A stretch of DNA of 64,000 nt from Pseudomonadota bacterium (lineage in GTDB: Bacteria; Pseudomonadota; Alphaproteobacteria; Rhizobiales; Xanthobacteraceae). The position numbers and the translations under genes are program-made. The DNA lies in contig JAEXHR010000397.1 of NCBI GenBank assembly GCA_023449855.1, forward strand, positions 45,114 through 109,113, given 5' to 3'. Positions within the stretch are counted from its first letter, which is position 1; every line of letters begins with the position of its first letter. Shown piece by piece: positions 1-10,748 of the stretch. The notes beneath the pieces were generated by a model. The model was given only the letters and a program-made list of their open reading frames with translations. It searched no databases and was not told the DNA's origin.

Positions 1-962
1 ATGACGAGCATCAGCTGTTCGCCGGCAGTGATGACACCCCCGACCGTATGCACGGACTTCTGGTGAATGATGCCGTCCTGTGGTGCTTTCAGGACGACCC
101 TCGTTAGCTGATCGAGCGCTGCGATCCGGCGTTCGGACAGATCGGCGATCTTGATCTCGACCTCGCGCAGGTCGGTGGCGATCTCGCGCCGCTGGTCCTG
201 AACAACTTGCAACGTCTGTAGTTCGGTTTCGGTGATGCGGCCCTTTGCACGCGCCGTTTCTGCGATCAGCTGTCCCTCCTCGCCGGTCAGGCGAGCTGCC
301 TCACGTTCGAGGGCGGTGAGGCGCGCAAACGGAATCAGGTTCTTCTCGAAGAGTTCGCGAACACCTTCGAGCTCGCGCTGGATCAGACGAATCTGCTCGC
401 GCTTTGACGCGATCTGTGCGGAGAGACCATGAATCTCGTCGCCGATCTGCGCGGTGCGCTCGCGGAGCTGGGACTGCTGACCGGTGATGGCCGCGCGCCG
501 GCTCTGCATCAGGCTTGTCTCGCCGGCAACGATGTCGGCGATGGCGGGCTCGTCGGCGCGTCCCTGGAACTCGTCCGGTGCTGCAAAGCTGTCGCGTCCC
601 GCCTGTTCGGCGCGCAGGCGCGCGCGCCGGGTCCAGAACTGGTTGAGCTGGTTCTCGATCAAAGCGAGGTTGGCGCGCGTCATGGTCTCGTCGAGCCGAA
701 GCAGGACGTCGCCGGCGCGCACGTGGTCGCCGTCATTGACAAGAATTTCTGCCACCACGCCCCCGGTGGGATGCTGGACCTTGCGCACATTGCTGTCGAC
801 GACGATCTGCGCCGGCGCGATCACGGCGCTGGCGAGGGGAGCCGTCGCCGCCCAGACGCCCACGGTCGAGATGCCAACGGCAAGCAGCGCGAGACCTGCA
901 TAGGTGGTCAGGCGAATGTCACGGAATGGATTGGCGCGTTCCGCGCCTTGAGCGGTTGTCAT
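1..962 (-). CDS. Type I secretion periplasmic adaptor (HlyD/PrtE family), 3' end missing
   Basis: Membrane fusion protein that links an inner-membrane ABC exporter to an outer-membrane TolC-like channel. The gene starts at 962 and runs off the left edge, so about 320 codons are visible and the C-terminus is missing. The N-terminus has a short cytoplasmic stretch and one membrane segment (about residues 20-42). A biotinyl-lipoyl-like half motif follows (VQHPTGGVVAEILVNDGDHV, about 62-81), then a long Arg/Gln/Glu-rich coiled coil (about 95-290) and the start of the second lipoyl half (APQDGIIHQKSVHTVGGVI). It starts 8 bp after the stop of the ABC exporter gene, so the two form an operon. The divergent RTX protein is the obvious cargo. 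The family assignment is secure; the pairing with that cargo is inference from position. Confidence 0.93.
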   Translation of the reverse strand, partial: MTTAQGAERANPFRDIRLTTYAGLALLAVGISTVGVWAATAPLASAVIAPAQIVVDSNVRKVQHPTGGVVAEILVNDGDHVRAGDVLLRLDETMTRANLALIENQLNQFWTRRARLRAEQAGRDSFAAPDEFQGRADEPAIADIVAGETSLMQSRRAAITGQQSQLRERTAQIGDEIHGLSAQIASKREQIRLIQRELEGVRELFEKNLIPFARLTALEREAARLTGEEGQLIAETARAKGRITETELQTLQVVQDQRREIATDLREVEIKIADLSERRIAALDQLTRVVLKAPQDGIIHQKSVHTVGGVITAGEQLMLV

Positions 963-970
963 CAGGGTTC

Positions 971-2749
971 TCAGCTACGGGCATCGGCGGTCATGCGCAT
1001 CTCGTGTACCGGCTGCGCGACTACGTTGGATGAAGAGTTTTGCGAGGCAAGTGCCTTGCGCAGAATTTCGTCTTTCGGGCCGAAAGCCTGGATCTGCCCG
1101 TTGTTGAAGGTCATGACGAGATCGACGCTGGCGAGCGCAGCCGGGCGATGGGCGACGATAATGGCGATGCCGCCGCGCGCGCGCACGCCCTTGATGGCAC
1201 GCGCCAGCGCAGCGTCGCCTTCGCCATCGAGATTGGCATTGGGTTCGTCGAGCACGACCATGAACGGATCCTTGTAGAGCGCGCGCGCTAGAGCGACACG
1301 CTGCCGCTGCCCACCGGACAGCGCGGATCCTGCTTCGCCGACTTGCGTCTCAAAGCCTTTCGGCAGGCCGAGGATCATCTCATAGGCGCCGGCAGCCTTG
1401 GCTGCGGCGATCACCGCTTTTTCGTTCGTCTGCGGATCGAAGCGCGCGATATTCTCCGCCACGGTGCCGTCGAACAGTTCGATATCTTGCGGGAGATAGC
1501 CGATCATCTCGCCGCGGCTTTCCGCGGACCATTGATCGAGCGTCGCGCCATCGAGACGGATGTCGCCGCGCGCTGCAGGCCATATGCCGACCAGAGCCCG
1601 CGCGAATGTCGATTTTCCTGACGCCGACGGACCGATGACCCCGACTGCGTGACCGGCCTCGAGCCGGAACGTCGCGTTCTGTACGATCGCCTTGCTGCCG
1701 CCGGGCGCCATCACGAAAACCTGGTCGGCGGTTAGAATACGCCGGGCGCGTTCCGGTGCTACCGCGACATTGTTCGCGTTGTCGTTCGCGAGCGTGTTGC
1801 GCAGCCGCTGCCAGGCTTGACGGGCAGCGATGAATGGACGCCACACCGAAATCGCGAGTTCGACCGGCGCAAGGGCGCGGCTGCCCATGATCGACGACGC
1901 GATCATGACGCCGCTGGTTGCATGTCCCTCGATCACCAGCCAAGCGCCGATGCCAAGGAGGGCTGATTGCAACAGGAAACGAATGGTCTTGGACAGCGTG
2001 CCGAGCGAAGCGGAAACATCCGAGCCGCGCTGCTGGGCGGCCATCTGATCTGCATTGGCGATGCCGATACGGGTGATGAAGCGCTGTTCCATGCCAAGCG
2101 CCGCGATCACTTCGGCATTGCGGCGGGCGGCCTCCAGCTGCACATTACGCGCAGCAACGTTGCGCGAGGCCTCGCGGGTCGGCTTCCTTGTCAGGATTTC
2201 GGCGAGAAGGGCGATACCGAACAGAATGACTGCACCGGCAACCAGAGTCCATCCGAGATAAGGGTGCAGCAGGAAGCAGCCGGCAAGATAGAGCGGCATC
2301 CAGGGCAGATCGAACAGGGTCGTTGGTCCCAGGCCCGACAGGAAGCCGCGCACCGAGTCGAGATCGTTGGCCAGCTGAATACCGCCGCTACGGTTCGACT
2401 TCAGCGGCGATCGCAGGATCGCGGCATTCACCGGCTCCCACAATGCCTGATCGAGCGCGACGCCGATCCGGCTCAGGATGCGTTGGCGAAGCCAGTCGAA
2501 GACGCCTTGAACGGTATAGATGGCGATGACGATGATCGAGAGCGATACGAGCGTTGGCACGCTGCGCGACGGGATCACGCGATCATACACCTGAAGCATG
2601 TAGATCGAGCCCGTCAGCATCAGCACGTTCACGACGGCCGAGAAAATGCCGACCGAGAGAAGGGCGCTGCGACACGAGGCCAATGCTGCGGTCGGAAGGT
2701 CGTGGGCGGCCGCAGTATCTGCTCTTCCTGTCGATGGTACTGCGGTCAT
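971..2749 (-). CDS. Type I secretion system permease/ATPase (PrtD family)
   Basis: ABC exporter of 592 residues with a fused membrane domain and ATPase, the usual length for PrtD-type exporters of RTX proteins. The membrane domain covers about residues 25-310. The ATPase shows Walker A GPSASGKS (about 371-378), the signature LSGGQ (about 475) and Walker B VVLDEPNANLD (about 495-505). No N-terminal C39-like domain is evident, which fits RTX export rather than bacteriocin export. It lies upstream of the adaptor gene and divergent from the RTX gene. The outer-membrane TolC-like component is not in the window. Confidence 0.95.
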   Translation of the reverse strand: MTAVPSTGRADTAAAHDLPTAALASCRSALLSVGIFSAVVNVLMLTGSIYMLQVYDRVIPSRSVPTLVSLSIIVIAIYTVQGVFDWLRQRILSRIGVALDQALWEPVNAAILRSPLKSNRSGGIQLANDLDSVRGFLSGLGPTTLFDLPWMPLYLAGCFLLHPYLGWTLVAGAVILFGIALLAEILTRKPTREASRNVAARNVQLEAARRNAEVIAALGMEQRFITRIGIANADQMAAQQRGSDVSASLGTLSKTIRFLLQSALLGIGAWLVIEGHATSGVMIASSIMGSRALAPVELAISVWRPFIAARQAWQRLRNTLANDNANNVAVAPERARRILTADQVFVMAPGGSKAIVQNATFRLEAGHAVGVIGPSASGKSTFARALVGIWPAARGDIRLDGATLDQWSAESRGEMIGYLPQDIELFDGTVAENIARFDPQTNEKAVIAAAKAAGAYEMILGLPKGFETQVGEAGSALSGGQRQRVALARALYKDPFMVVLDEPNANLDGEGDAALARAIKGVRARGGIAIIVAHRPAALASVDLVMTFNNGQIQAFGPKDEILRKALASQNSSSNVVAQPVHEMRMTADARS

Positions 2750-3835
2750 GTCGTCTACTCACTAAATCCACAAAAGCGGCATGCACGCCGGGTGGTGTGG
2801 TTAGCGATCTTGCACGTCAGTTACGTGACACCTGCGCGTGTTCTTCGCCGGAGTTCACCGAATGAGTAACAGCCTCGTCGTTACGACGATGAAAAATCGT
2901 GCGTAGCAAGCGCCGCGTCTCTCGCTTTGTCGCGTTGACGTTGTGAAACGTCAAATCGTGCCTATTCGAGTTGACCGAGAGCGGAACCGCGCAGAGTTGT
3001 CAGGCAATCAATGTGATCCGTGCGTGCGGTAGATTGACGCGGATTCGGAAGAGTGAGTTGATTGGTCAACGCGCGGTGTGCGGCAGTCATCGACTGCACG
3101 GAGAAAAGCGAAGAGCGGATCGTCAAAGCTTGAATCCGCTTCGGCCTTCTCAATGAGCCGACGAAGAGTGTGCTTTTGCTCACGTGGTCGCGGTGACGTT
3201 GCGAATCTTGATCGTCTTCTTGCGCGAGTTGATCGGATGCGGTGGGACACAGAACTGTAGAGTGGCTCAAGTGGCCCTGGTTGTGGTCGCAGTGGTGCTG
3301 TGGATGTGTGATGGCGCGCGTCGCGCAGTCGCTCGCGTGTGCGATGCCATTACTTTCGTTCGAACTAAGGTCGTTGCGTAAAAACTATAACTAACAGAGC
3401 GCCGTTCCCGGCGGTGTCTGAGTGTTGTCAGGCGGGTAGGCGCGTCGCGTTTCTTTCCTGTTGGTCGCGTTGACGTTGCGAATCTCCATCGCGTGATTGC
3501 GTGAGTTGATCGAGCGTAACGCAGCGATGAGTCGCGCGGATATTCATGCGAGCTCATGTGTAGTCGCGAAAGATATGCGCATGCTGGAAGATGCGAGCGC
3601 GTGATGGCGCGCGCAGTGCGCGACGTGATTGCGTTGTGAAGAAGGTCGTTGCGCGCGAACTGAACTATCAAAACGTGAATCTGATGCGATGTCAGAAAGT
3701 GGTCATCCGACTGTCAATCGCTATGGCTACATGCCGCCGCGTAACGTTTTGTTTACCACGCTCGATCGGTCGAGCTCTGTCGCTTTGCGGCAGGCACCAT
3801 CGCAATGCGTGCAATCCAAGCAGGGAAGCAACCTA
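2750..3835. other. 1.1-kb divergent intergenic region
   Basis: Non-coding interval between the exporter operon (leftward) and the RTX gene (rightward). It must hold both promoters. Its base composition looks different from the flanking genes, with frequent TTG, CGTTG and GCGCGC words and no frame with convincing codon use. An open frame does run into the RTX gene from 3629, but a ribosome-binding site only appears at 3821-3828, just before the ATG at 3836. The region is dominated by degenerate repeats, given in a separate entry. Confidence 0.6.
2929..3665. repeat. Three degenerate copies of a ~265-nt unit
   Basis: A TGACGTTG block starts at 2936, 3194 and 3471. In each case a GAGTTGA(C/T)CG block follows exactly 32 nt later (2968, 3226, 3503). 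The second and third copies also share TGACGTTGCGAATCT (3194 and 3471), GTGATGGCGCGCG (3308 and 3601) and AAGGTCGTTGCG (3367 and 3642). The order is the same, with periods of about 258 and 275-293 nt. This is a decayed tandem duplication upstream of the RTX gene. Its function is unknown; a repeated regulatory site is one option. Confidence 0.7.
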
Positions 3836-6800
3836 ATGTCGATGAGCTACCATGATCTTTCTGCCGGCGACCTCGTTCAAGACTGGTCCGACATCGGTTT
3901 GATTACTGCCAATGACGACTGGTCGTCGGTGGAATCGATCGTCGGTTATCTCGGTGACATCGACAGCGGCGCGCCCGTCAATGTCGATCCGCGGACATTG
4001 ACTGGTGCCAGTCTCGGCGCTGTCGATGTGATCGCCAATCAGACCAATCCGAGCACGCTCAACAGCGGTGGTATCGCTGAGTTCCACATCGCCAATCCGA
4101 CCATCGCTCTGAACGGCTCCGGCACCGCCGATGCGCCGAGCCTCGTTCTCTATCTCGATGCGAGCGGACGCGAGAATGTGCGCCTGACCTTCAACGCGCG
4201 CGATCTCGATGCGAGCGCGGACGATGCGACCCAGCAGATCGGCGTGCAGTATCGTGTGGGCGGCTCCGGTATGTGGACCAATGTTCCGGGCGGCTTCGCT
4301 GCGGACGTGACGAAGGCAAATACCGCGACACAGGTGACACCGTTCGATCTGCTGCTGCCCTCGGCCGTCAACGGCCATGCCGATCTGGAGATCCGGATTC
4401 TCACCACCAACGCCGGCGGTAACGACGAATGGGTCGGCATCGACGATATCCGGGTAACCAGCACCGGCAGCACGCTGACCCTGGGTCAGACCGTCGGCTT
4501 CGCGGCCGACAGCGTCTCCGTCTCGCATAACGAGGGCAATAGCGGCGCGACCATCTACGAATTCACTGTGGAGCGCAGCGGCGGTACCGACGGCGACATC
4601 ACCTTCTCGGGCAGCATCGGTTTGACACTGGCGGATGCGGCGGATTTCGTCGGCGGCATGCCGACGACATTCAGCGGCGTCATCCCCGCTGGCCAGAATG
4701 CGGCCGTCGTAACCGTGGCCGTCGCCGGCGACACCGTCGAAGAGGCGAACGAGAACTTCACGCTCACGCTGCAGAACGTCGCCAACTCTGACGCTGTCCA
4801 AACCTCGATCGGCATCGCGCAGGCCACCGGCACCATCGTGAATGACGACTTTTCGATCACCAAGATCAGCGCCATTCAGGGCGAAGGCGCTGCGAGCCCG
4901 ATGGTCGGTCGGACCGTGACCGTCGAGGCGATCGTGGTCGGCGATTTCCAGAACGGCGATGGCGATAACAGCCGCAATCTGAACGGCTTTTATCTGCAGG
5001 AGGAAATCACCGATTCCGATGGCAATCCGTTGACTTCGGAAGCGATCTTCGTGCTCGGCGGTAGCACCGATGTATCGGTGGGCGACCGTGTTCGCGTCAC
5101 CGGAACTGTCAACGAGTATTTCGGCCTCACCCAACTGGCCGCAAGCAATGTCTCGGTTGTGGAGGCTGGTGCGGTTACCGACATCCACAGCATGGCAGTT
5201 GGAGTCAGCCTCGCCGGGCTCGGTACGACATTGAGCCAGGATGGCGACTATCAGCCGAATCTGGAAGCCTATGAGGGCATGCTGGTCAAATTGACCGACA
5301 CGCTCACCATCACCGAGCAATTCAATCTCGACCGCTTCAACGAGATCAAGCTGGTTGCCGGCGATCGTCCCGCGCAGTTCACACAGGAGAATGCGCCGGA
5401 CGCAGCCGCTTACCAGGCCTATCTCGCCGAAATCGGCGCCCGCACGATCACCTATGACGACGGCCTCAACCTTCAAAATGCGCCGATCACCAATCTCGAT
5501 GGTTTCGGTCCGACCTACGACACGGCGACTGCGCCGCGCATGGGCGACACGATCACCGGACTGACCGGCATTCTGGACTATCAGTGGGCTGGCAACTCGA
5601 CTTCAGGGGCGACCTGGCGGATCCGCTCCGTCGAGGATGGCACCAATCTGTTCGAGAACAGCGCAACGCCACGCACCGATGCTCCGGCAGATGTCGGCGG
5701 CACCCTGCAGGTCGCGAACTTCAACGTTCTCAATTTCTTCAGGACGCTGGACAACGGCGCAATGACCGCCATCGGCCAGGAGCCGCGCGGCGCCGACAAC
5801 TCCGTTGAATTCGCCCGCCAGACCGAGAAGTTGGTCAACACCATCCTGGCGATGGATGTGGATGTGCTGGCGCTGACCGAGCTGGAGAACGATTTCCAGC
5901 CGGGATCGTCGGGTAATGCGATCGAATATCTCGTCGCGCAACTCAATGCCAAGGCCGGCGCAGGCACCTATGCCTGGGTCAATCCCGGTCAGCAGTTCGT
6001 GGGCGGCGACGCCATCGCGGTCGGCTTCATCTACAACGCCCACGACGTGAAGATCGCCGACGGCACCACCGTTGCAGTGCTCAACGATGCAGCCCTGCCT
6101 GGCCTCGGCCTTGGTCACCTGCTTGACGAGAGCACTGTTGGCCACATCTTCGACGGCGCGAACACCAGCCGCAACGCACTTGCGGTGACGTTCGAGGAAA
6201 TCGCGACCGGCGAGACCTTCACCGCCATCGCCAATCATCTGAAGTCGAAGGGCGGTACCGGTACGGGTCTCGATGCCGATCAGGGCGACGGCCAGGGTAG
6301 CTGGCAGAACCAGCGCGAACTCGCGGCGACCGCACTGACCGCCTGGGCGGCCAGCAATCCAACCGGCTCCAGCGACAAGGACGTGCTGATGCTCGGTGAC
6401 TTCAACAGCTACGCCAAGGAAGATTCTGTTGCGATCATCGAAGGCGCTGGCTTTGAGAACCTGCATGGACGCGAAGATGGCGCCTATTCCTATGTCTTCG
6501 ACGGACAGACGGGCACCCTCGACTACGCTTTCGCCAACGAAAGCCTGTCGTCCCAGGTCACCGGTGTCACCACCTGGCACATCAATGCCGATGAGGCCGA
6601 TGCGCTCGACTACAACACCGACTTCTCCCGCGACCCGGCGATTTTCCAAGCCGGCGCCACGATCCGCGTCTCCGACCACGATCCGGTGATCGTCGGATTT
6701 GATCTCACTCAGAAACAGGTTCCTGTGGCTTACACACTCCAAATTCTCCATGCATCGGATTTCGAAGGCGGTTTGAACGCGGTGGATCGCGCTGGCAACT

Positions 6801-9800
6801 TTGCTGCCATCGTCGACTATCTCGAAGAGACCTATGCGAACTCGATCACACTGTCGTCGGGCGACAACTTCATCTCGAGCCCGTTCTTCAACGCCGGCAG
6901 CGATGCCTCGCTGAAGGAAGTCTATGAGACCGCGCTCGAAACCTATTACGGTCTCGCCGCCGGCACCCTCACCATCTCGCCCGGCTTCGGCACCGCGGAC
7001 ATCTCGATGCTGAACATCATCGGCATTCAGGCGTCGGCGCTCGGCAATCACGAATTCGATGCCGGCACCAATCCGCTCGCAGCGATCATTCGTCAGACCG
7101 CCGGCTTCCCGGGGGCGCAGTTCCCCTATCTCGCTGCCAATCTCGACTTTTCCGGCGATCCGAACCTCGCCGGGCTTTACACCAACGCGATCCGCAACGC
7201 CGACGATTACACCGGCTTCCCGCCGGCCGCAGGTATCGGCAAGAAGATCGCGCCCGCCACGATCATCGAAGAGGGCGGCGAGAAGATCGGCGTGGTCGGC
7301 GCCACCACCCAGATCGTCACCAGCATTTCGTCCACCGGCGGCGTCCAGGTGATCGGTGACGATATCAATGACATGGCGGCGCTCGCAGCGATCCTGCAGC
7401 CGACCATCGATGCCCTGATCGCGCAGGGGATTAACAAGATCATTCTGCTGAGCCATCTCCAGCAGATCGAGTACGAACAGGCGCTCGCGCCGCTGCTGCA
7501 CGGCGTTGACATCATTATCTCGGGTGGATCGAACACGCTGCTGGCCGACGCTCAGGACACGCTACGCCCCGGCGACACCGCGGCCGGTACCTATCCGATC
7601 GCCACCCACGATGCCGATGGCAACACGACTCTGATCGTCAATACCGACGGTGAATACTCCTATGTCGGTCGGCTGGTCGTCGACTTCGATGCCGAGGGCC
7701 ATGTGATCGCCGGCAGCGTCGATCCGAATGTGAGTGGCGCTTTCGCGACCACCGATGAAGCGGTGGCCGACCTCTACAATAACGTCATCGACGTCGACGG
7801 TGACGGTGTCATCGATGCCGACGATGCCAATCCGTTCGCCCAGGGCAGCAAGGGAGATCTCGTCAACGACATCGCCCAGGCGGTCGGCGAAGTGATCAAC
7901 GGACAGGACGGCAACCTGTTCGGCAGCACCAACGTCTATCTCGAAGGTCGACGCGGCGAGGTCCGTACCGAGGAGACCAATCTCGGCAACCTGACGGCCG
8001 ATGCCAATCTCTGGTATGCGCAGAAGGCGGACGCGACGGTGCTCGTCTCGATCAAGAACGGCGGCGGTCTCCGCGACTCCATCGGCAACGTGTCTGCGGT
8101 GGGTGGCGACGCCCAGGAAAATCCGCCCACGGCCAATCCGGGAGTCGGCAAGGAGGCCGGCGACATCTCCCAGCTCGACATCGCCAACGCGCTGCGCTTC
8201 AACAATGCGCTGTCGCTCGTGACGGTGACGGCGACGCAGATGCTCGCAGTGCTGGAGCACGCAGTGGCCGCGACCACCGCAACGGGTACCCCCGGCCAGT
8301 TCGCGCAGATCGGTGGCATCGCCTTCTCGTTCGACATGGATTACCCGGCAGGTAACCGCATCCAGTCTGCGGCGTTGATCGATGAAAACGGCCATCCGTT
8401 CATGACGCTGGTTCAGAACAGTGAGCTCGTCGTCGATCCCGCCATGGCTATCCGTGTCGTGACGCTCAGCTTCCTGCTGACCGGCGGCGATGGCTATCCG
8501 TTCGCCAGCTTCATCGCTGCGAATCCGGCCTTCGCGAATGTGGTGAACCTGACGCCGGAACTCGTCCCGGATGCCGGTCAGGTCGCTAGTTTCGCGGCTG
8601 AAGGTACCGAGCAGGACGCTTTCGCCGAATATCTGGCGGCGTTCTACTCCGACAAGCCGTACGACGTCCTCGACACCGACCGCGCCCACGACACACGCAT
8701 CCAGAACCTCGACTATCGCGAGGATACGGTGCTGGGGACGCCCGGGCTGGTGCTGACCGGCACCGATGGCGACAACGTGCTTGTCGGTGGGGCTGGCAAC
8801 GATACGCTTTCGGGGCTTGACGGCGACGATACGCTCGACGGCGGCGACGGCGATGACAAGCTCTATGGCGGCGACGGCGACGACACGCTGCTCGGCGGCG
8901 CGGGCAACGACCTCCTGGACGGCGGCGACGGCGACGATTATCTCGAAGGCGGTGCAGGCAACGACATTCTCCTGGGCGGGGATGGCGATGACACGCTCGA
9001 CGGCGGCGACGGCGATGACCGTCTCGACGGCGGTGAAGGGAACGATCTTCTCCTTGGCGGCGCGGGCAACGACGTGCTCGTTGGCGGTGAAGGTGACGAT
9101 CAACTCGTTGGCGACGCCGGCAATGACACCATTGATGGCGGCAACGGCATCGATACGGCGTTCTATGAGGGAGCGTTCGCCGACTACGGCTTTGCATTGC
9201 AGGCCGACGGCTCTCTCAAGATCGACGACATGCGCGCCGGTACGCCGGATGGCATCGACACGCTCCGTAACGTCGAACGGCTGCAATTTGCTAACGGAAC
9301 CTGGGGGCTTGTCGTCGGTACCGACGGCAACGATACGCTCACCGGTGCGGACGGCAACGATCTGGTGTTCGGCGGTGAAGGCAACGATACGTTCATCGGC
9401 ACTGGCGGCCTCGATCGCTACGATGGCGGTGACGGCATCGATACGATCGACTACAGCAAGATCGGGTTCAAGGTGACGGTCGACCTCAAGTCCGGCCTGG
9501 CCTATTATCCCGGCTATCTCGCTGGTGCCGATCATCTGACCAGCATCGAGAACGCGATCGGGACCGCCTATGACGATCTCCTGATCGGCACGGACGGCGA
9601 CAACACGCTGACAGGCGGTGCCGGTAACGACACCATCAACGGCGGCGCCGGCAATGATATCCTCATCGGCGGCGAGGGCGATGACATTCTCAATGGCGGC
9701 GACGGTGACGATATCCTGCGCGGCGGTGCGGGCAACGACACCATCGACGGCGGTGCGGGCTACGATACGCTCGATCTGTCGGACGCGACCGGTGCCGTGT

Positions 9801-10483
9801 CGCTCAACATGCAGGCGGGCACCGTGAGCGGCGCCGGCATCGGGACCGATCACTTCACCAATATCGAGGCGTTCCTGTTCGGTGCCGGCAATGACACGAT
9901 CATTGGCGGCGACGGCGACGACACCTTCGATGGCGGTGCCGGCAACGATACCATCTACGGCGGCGCAGGAGACGATCGCCTGAGCGGCGGGGAAGGCAAC
10001 GACACCATCGATGGCGGTTCGGGCGACGACGTGATCTATGGCGGCGCCGGGAACGACAACATCAAGGGCGGCTCCGGCGACGATCTGATCGATGGCGGCG
10101 ATGGCAACGACACCATCGATGCCGGTTCGGGTGACGACATCATCCGGGGCGGTGCCGGCAACGACAAGATCAATGCTGGTTCGGGTAACGACATCATCGA
10201 TGGCGGTGCCGGCAATGACATCCTCACCGGTGGCTCGGGCTCCGATGTGTTCGTGTTCGCGGCTGGATTCGGCAAGGATACGATCACCGATTTCACCGCC
10301 AGCGGTTCGTCGAAGGACCTGATCCAGTTCTCGACCGATCTGTTCGCCAACTATGCGGATGTGATGTCTCACACCGCCCAGGTCGGCAGCAGCGTCGTGG
10401 TGACGCTGGACGAGCACAACACGATCACGCTCGCCAACATGAACGTCTCGTCGCTGACGGCCGATGACTTCCGCTTCGTCTAA
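3836..10483 (+). CDS. Giant RTX ExeM/NucH-like nuclease fused to a 5'-nucleotidase
   Basis: Predicted secreted protein of 2215 residues. The start at ATG 3836 was chosen for its AGGGAAG ribosome site; the open frame extends further upstream without one. Domains in order: an N-terminal beta-rich segment (1-215); a Calx-beta-like segment (about 219-337); an OB-like region; an endonuclease/exonuclease/phosphatase domain (about 620-955) with [24 protein letters not shown] and SDHDPV all intact; a metallophosphatase domain (about 965-1300) with SGDN, GNHEF and LSH; a 5'-nucleotidase C-terminal domain (about 1360-1575) with NGGGLR; roughly 40 GGxGxDx-type RTX repeats in four blocks (about 1641-2139); and a C-terminal tail ending DDFRFV, typical of type I secretion signals. 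Expected role is Ca-dependent extracellular degradation of DNA and release of phosphate from nucleotides. The exporter and adaptor are divergent neighbours. In the metallophosphatase part the usual DxH reads DFE and the last GHxH reads GGSN. Confidence 0.9.
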   Translation: MSMSYHDLSAGDLVQDWSDIGLITANDDWSSVESIVGYLGDIDSGAPVNVDPRTLTGASLGAVDVIANQTNPSTLNSGGIAEFHIANPTIALNGSGTADAPSLVLYLDASGRENVRLTFNARDLDASADDATQQIGVQYRVGGSGMWTNVPGGFAADVTKANTATQVTPFDLLLPSAVNGHADLEIRILTTNAGGNDEWVGIDDIRVTSTGSTLTLGQTVGFAADSVSVSHNEGNSGATIYEFTVERSGGTDGDITFSGSIGLTLADAADFVGGMPTTFSGVIPAGQNAAVVTVAVAGDTVEEANENFTLTLQNVANSDAVQTSIGIAQATGTIVNDDFSITKISAIQGEGAASPMVGRTVTVEAIVVGDFQNGDGDNSRNLNGFYLQEEITDSDGNPLTSEAIFVLGGSTDVSVGDRVRVTGTVNEYFGLTQLAASNVSVVEAGAVTDIHSMAVGVSLAGLGTTLSQDGDYQPNLEAYEGMLVKLTDTLTITEQFNLDRFNEIKLVAGDRPAQFTQENAPDAAAYQAYLAEIGARTITYDDGLNLQNAPITNLDGFGPTYDTATAPRMGDTITGLTGILDYQWAGNSTSGATWRIRSVEDGTNLFENSATPRTDAPADVGGTLQVANFNVLNFFRTLDNGAMTAIGQEPRGADNSVEFARQTEKLVNTILAMDVDVLALTELENDFQPGSSGNAIEYLVAQLNAKAGAGTYAWVNPGQQFVGGDAIAVGFIYNAHDVKIADGTTVAVLNDAALPGLGLGHLLDESTVGHIFDGANTSRNALAVTFEEIATGETFTAIANHLKSKGGTGTGLDADQGDGQGSWQNQRELAATALTAWAASNPTGSSDKDVLMLGDFNSYAKEDSVAIIEGAGFENLHGREDGAYSYVFDGQTGTLDYAFANESLSSQVTGVTTWHINADEADALDYNTDFSRDPAIFQAGATIRVSDHDPVIVGFDLTQKQVPVAYTLQILHASDFEGGLNAVDRAGNFAAIVDYLEETYANSITLSSGDNFISSPFFNAGSDASLKEVYETALETYYGLAAGTLTISPGFGTADISMLNIIGIQASALGNHEFDAGTNPLAAIIRQTAGFPGAQFPYLAANLDFSGDPNLAGLYTNAIRNADDYTGFPPAAGIGKKIAPATIIEEGGEKIGVVGATTQIVTSISSTGGVQVIGDDINDMAALAAILQPTIDALIAQGINKIILLSHLQQIEYEQALAPLLHGVDIIISGGSNTLLADAQDTLRPGDTAAGTYPIATHDADGNTTLIVNTDGEYSYVGRLVVDFDAEGHVIAGSVDPNVSGAFATTDEAVADLYNNVIDVDGDGVIDADDANPFAQGSKGDLVNDIAQAVGEVINGQDGNLFGSTNVYLEGRRGEVRTEETNLGNLTADANLWYAQKADATVLVSIKNGGGLRDSIGNVSAVGGDAQENPPTANPGVGKEAGDISQLDIANALRFNNALSLVTVTATQMLAVLEHAVAATTATGTPGQFAQIGGIAFSFDMDYPAGNRIQSAALIDENGHPFMTLVQNSELVVDPAMAIRVVTLSFLLTGGDGYPFASFIAANPAFANVVNLTPELVPDAGQVASFAAEGTEQDAFAEYLAAFYSDKPYDVLDTDRAHDTRIQNLDYREDTVLGTPGLVLTGTDGDNVLVGGAGNDTLSGLDGDDTLDGGDGDDKLYGGDGDDTLLGGAGNDLLDGGDGDDYLEGGAGNDILLGGDGDDTLDGGDGDDRLDGGEGNDLLLGGAGNDVLVGGEGDDQLVGDAGNDTIDGGNGIDTAFYEGAFADYGFALQADGSLKIDDMRAGTPDGIDTLRNVERLQFANGTWGLVVGTDGNDTLTGADGNDLVFGGEGNDTFIGTGGLDRYDGGDGIDTIDYSKIGFKVTVDLKSGLAYYPGYLAGADHLTSIENAIGTAYDDLLIGTDGDNTLTGGAGNDTINGGAGNDILIGGEGDDILNGGDGDDILRGGAGNDTIDGGAGYDTLDLSDATGAVSLNMQAGTVSGAGIGTDHFTNIEAFLFGAGNDTIIGGDGDDTFDGGAGNDTIYGGAGDDRLSGGEGNDTIDGGSGDDVIYGGAGNDNIKGGSGDDLIDGGDGNDTIDAGSGDDIIRGGAGNDKINAGSGNDIIDGGAGNDILTGGSGSDVFVFAAGFGKDTITDFTASGSSKDLIQFSTDLFANYADVMSHTAQVGSSVVVTLDEHNTITLANMNVSSLTADDFRFV

Positions 10484-10502
10484 GTAGCGAAATCAAGGCT
10501 AT

Positions 10503-10536
10503 AATCCGGGGGCGCACGCGCCCCCGGATTTTTGTT
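10503..10536 (+). terminator. Rho-independent terminator of the RTX gene
   Basis: A GC-rich perfect inverted repeat (arms 10503-10515 and 10518-10530, with the innermost pairs forming the loop) is followed by TTTTTGTTT. It begins 20 nt after the RTX stop codon. Confidence 0.93.
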
Positions 10537-10748
10537 TGGAGGTAGTGGTCAGAGGGAGGCGGCTGTCGATCGAACTGACATCGGGCTGTGAAGCACAAGT
10601 CGCTTGTGTTGCTGATCTATGCGTTCTGGTCGCTCGGTCGAGACTGCAGATTTCCCACGTTCATCGAGAGCGGTAAGAGGAGCGCTCGATCCGCGCTTCC
10701 TCTCTGAGATCAATACAACCGCCGTTAGTTTCTGTTCTGATGCCGGGT

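Noticed and set aside
3629..3835. 69 extra N-terminal codons of the RTX protein
   Set aside because: The stretch lies in the repeat region, has no ribosome site or secretory character, and a good site precedes ATG 3836.
8755..10250. Regular DNA repeats that could suggest a CRISPR array or satellite
   Set aside because: They encode RTX nonapeptides in one frame; the period is 27 nt and there are no unique spacers.
7562..10417. 951-codon open frame opposite the RTX gene
   Set aside because: It is the antisense of GGxGxD repeats; the repeat codons lack stops on the other strand. No ribosome site or domain supports it.
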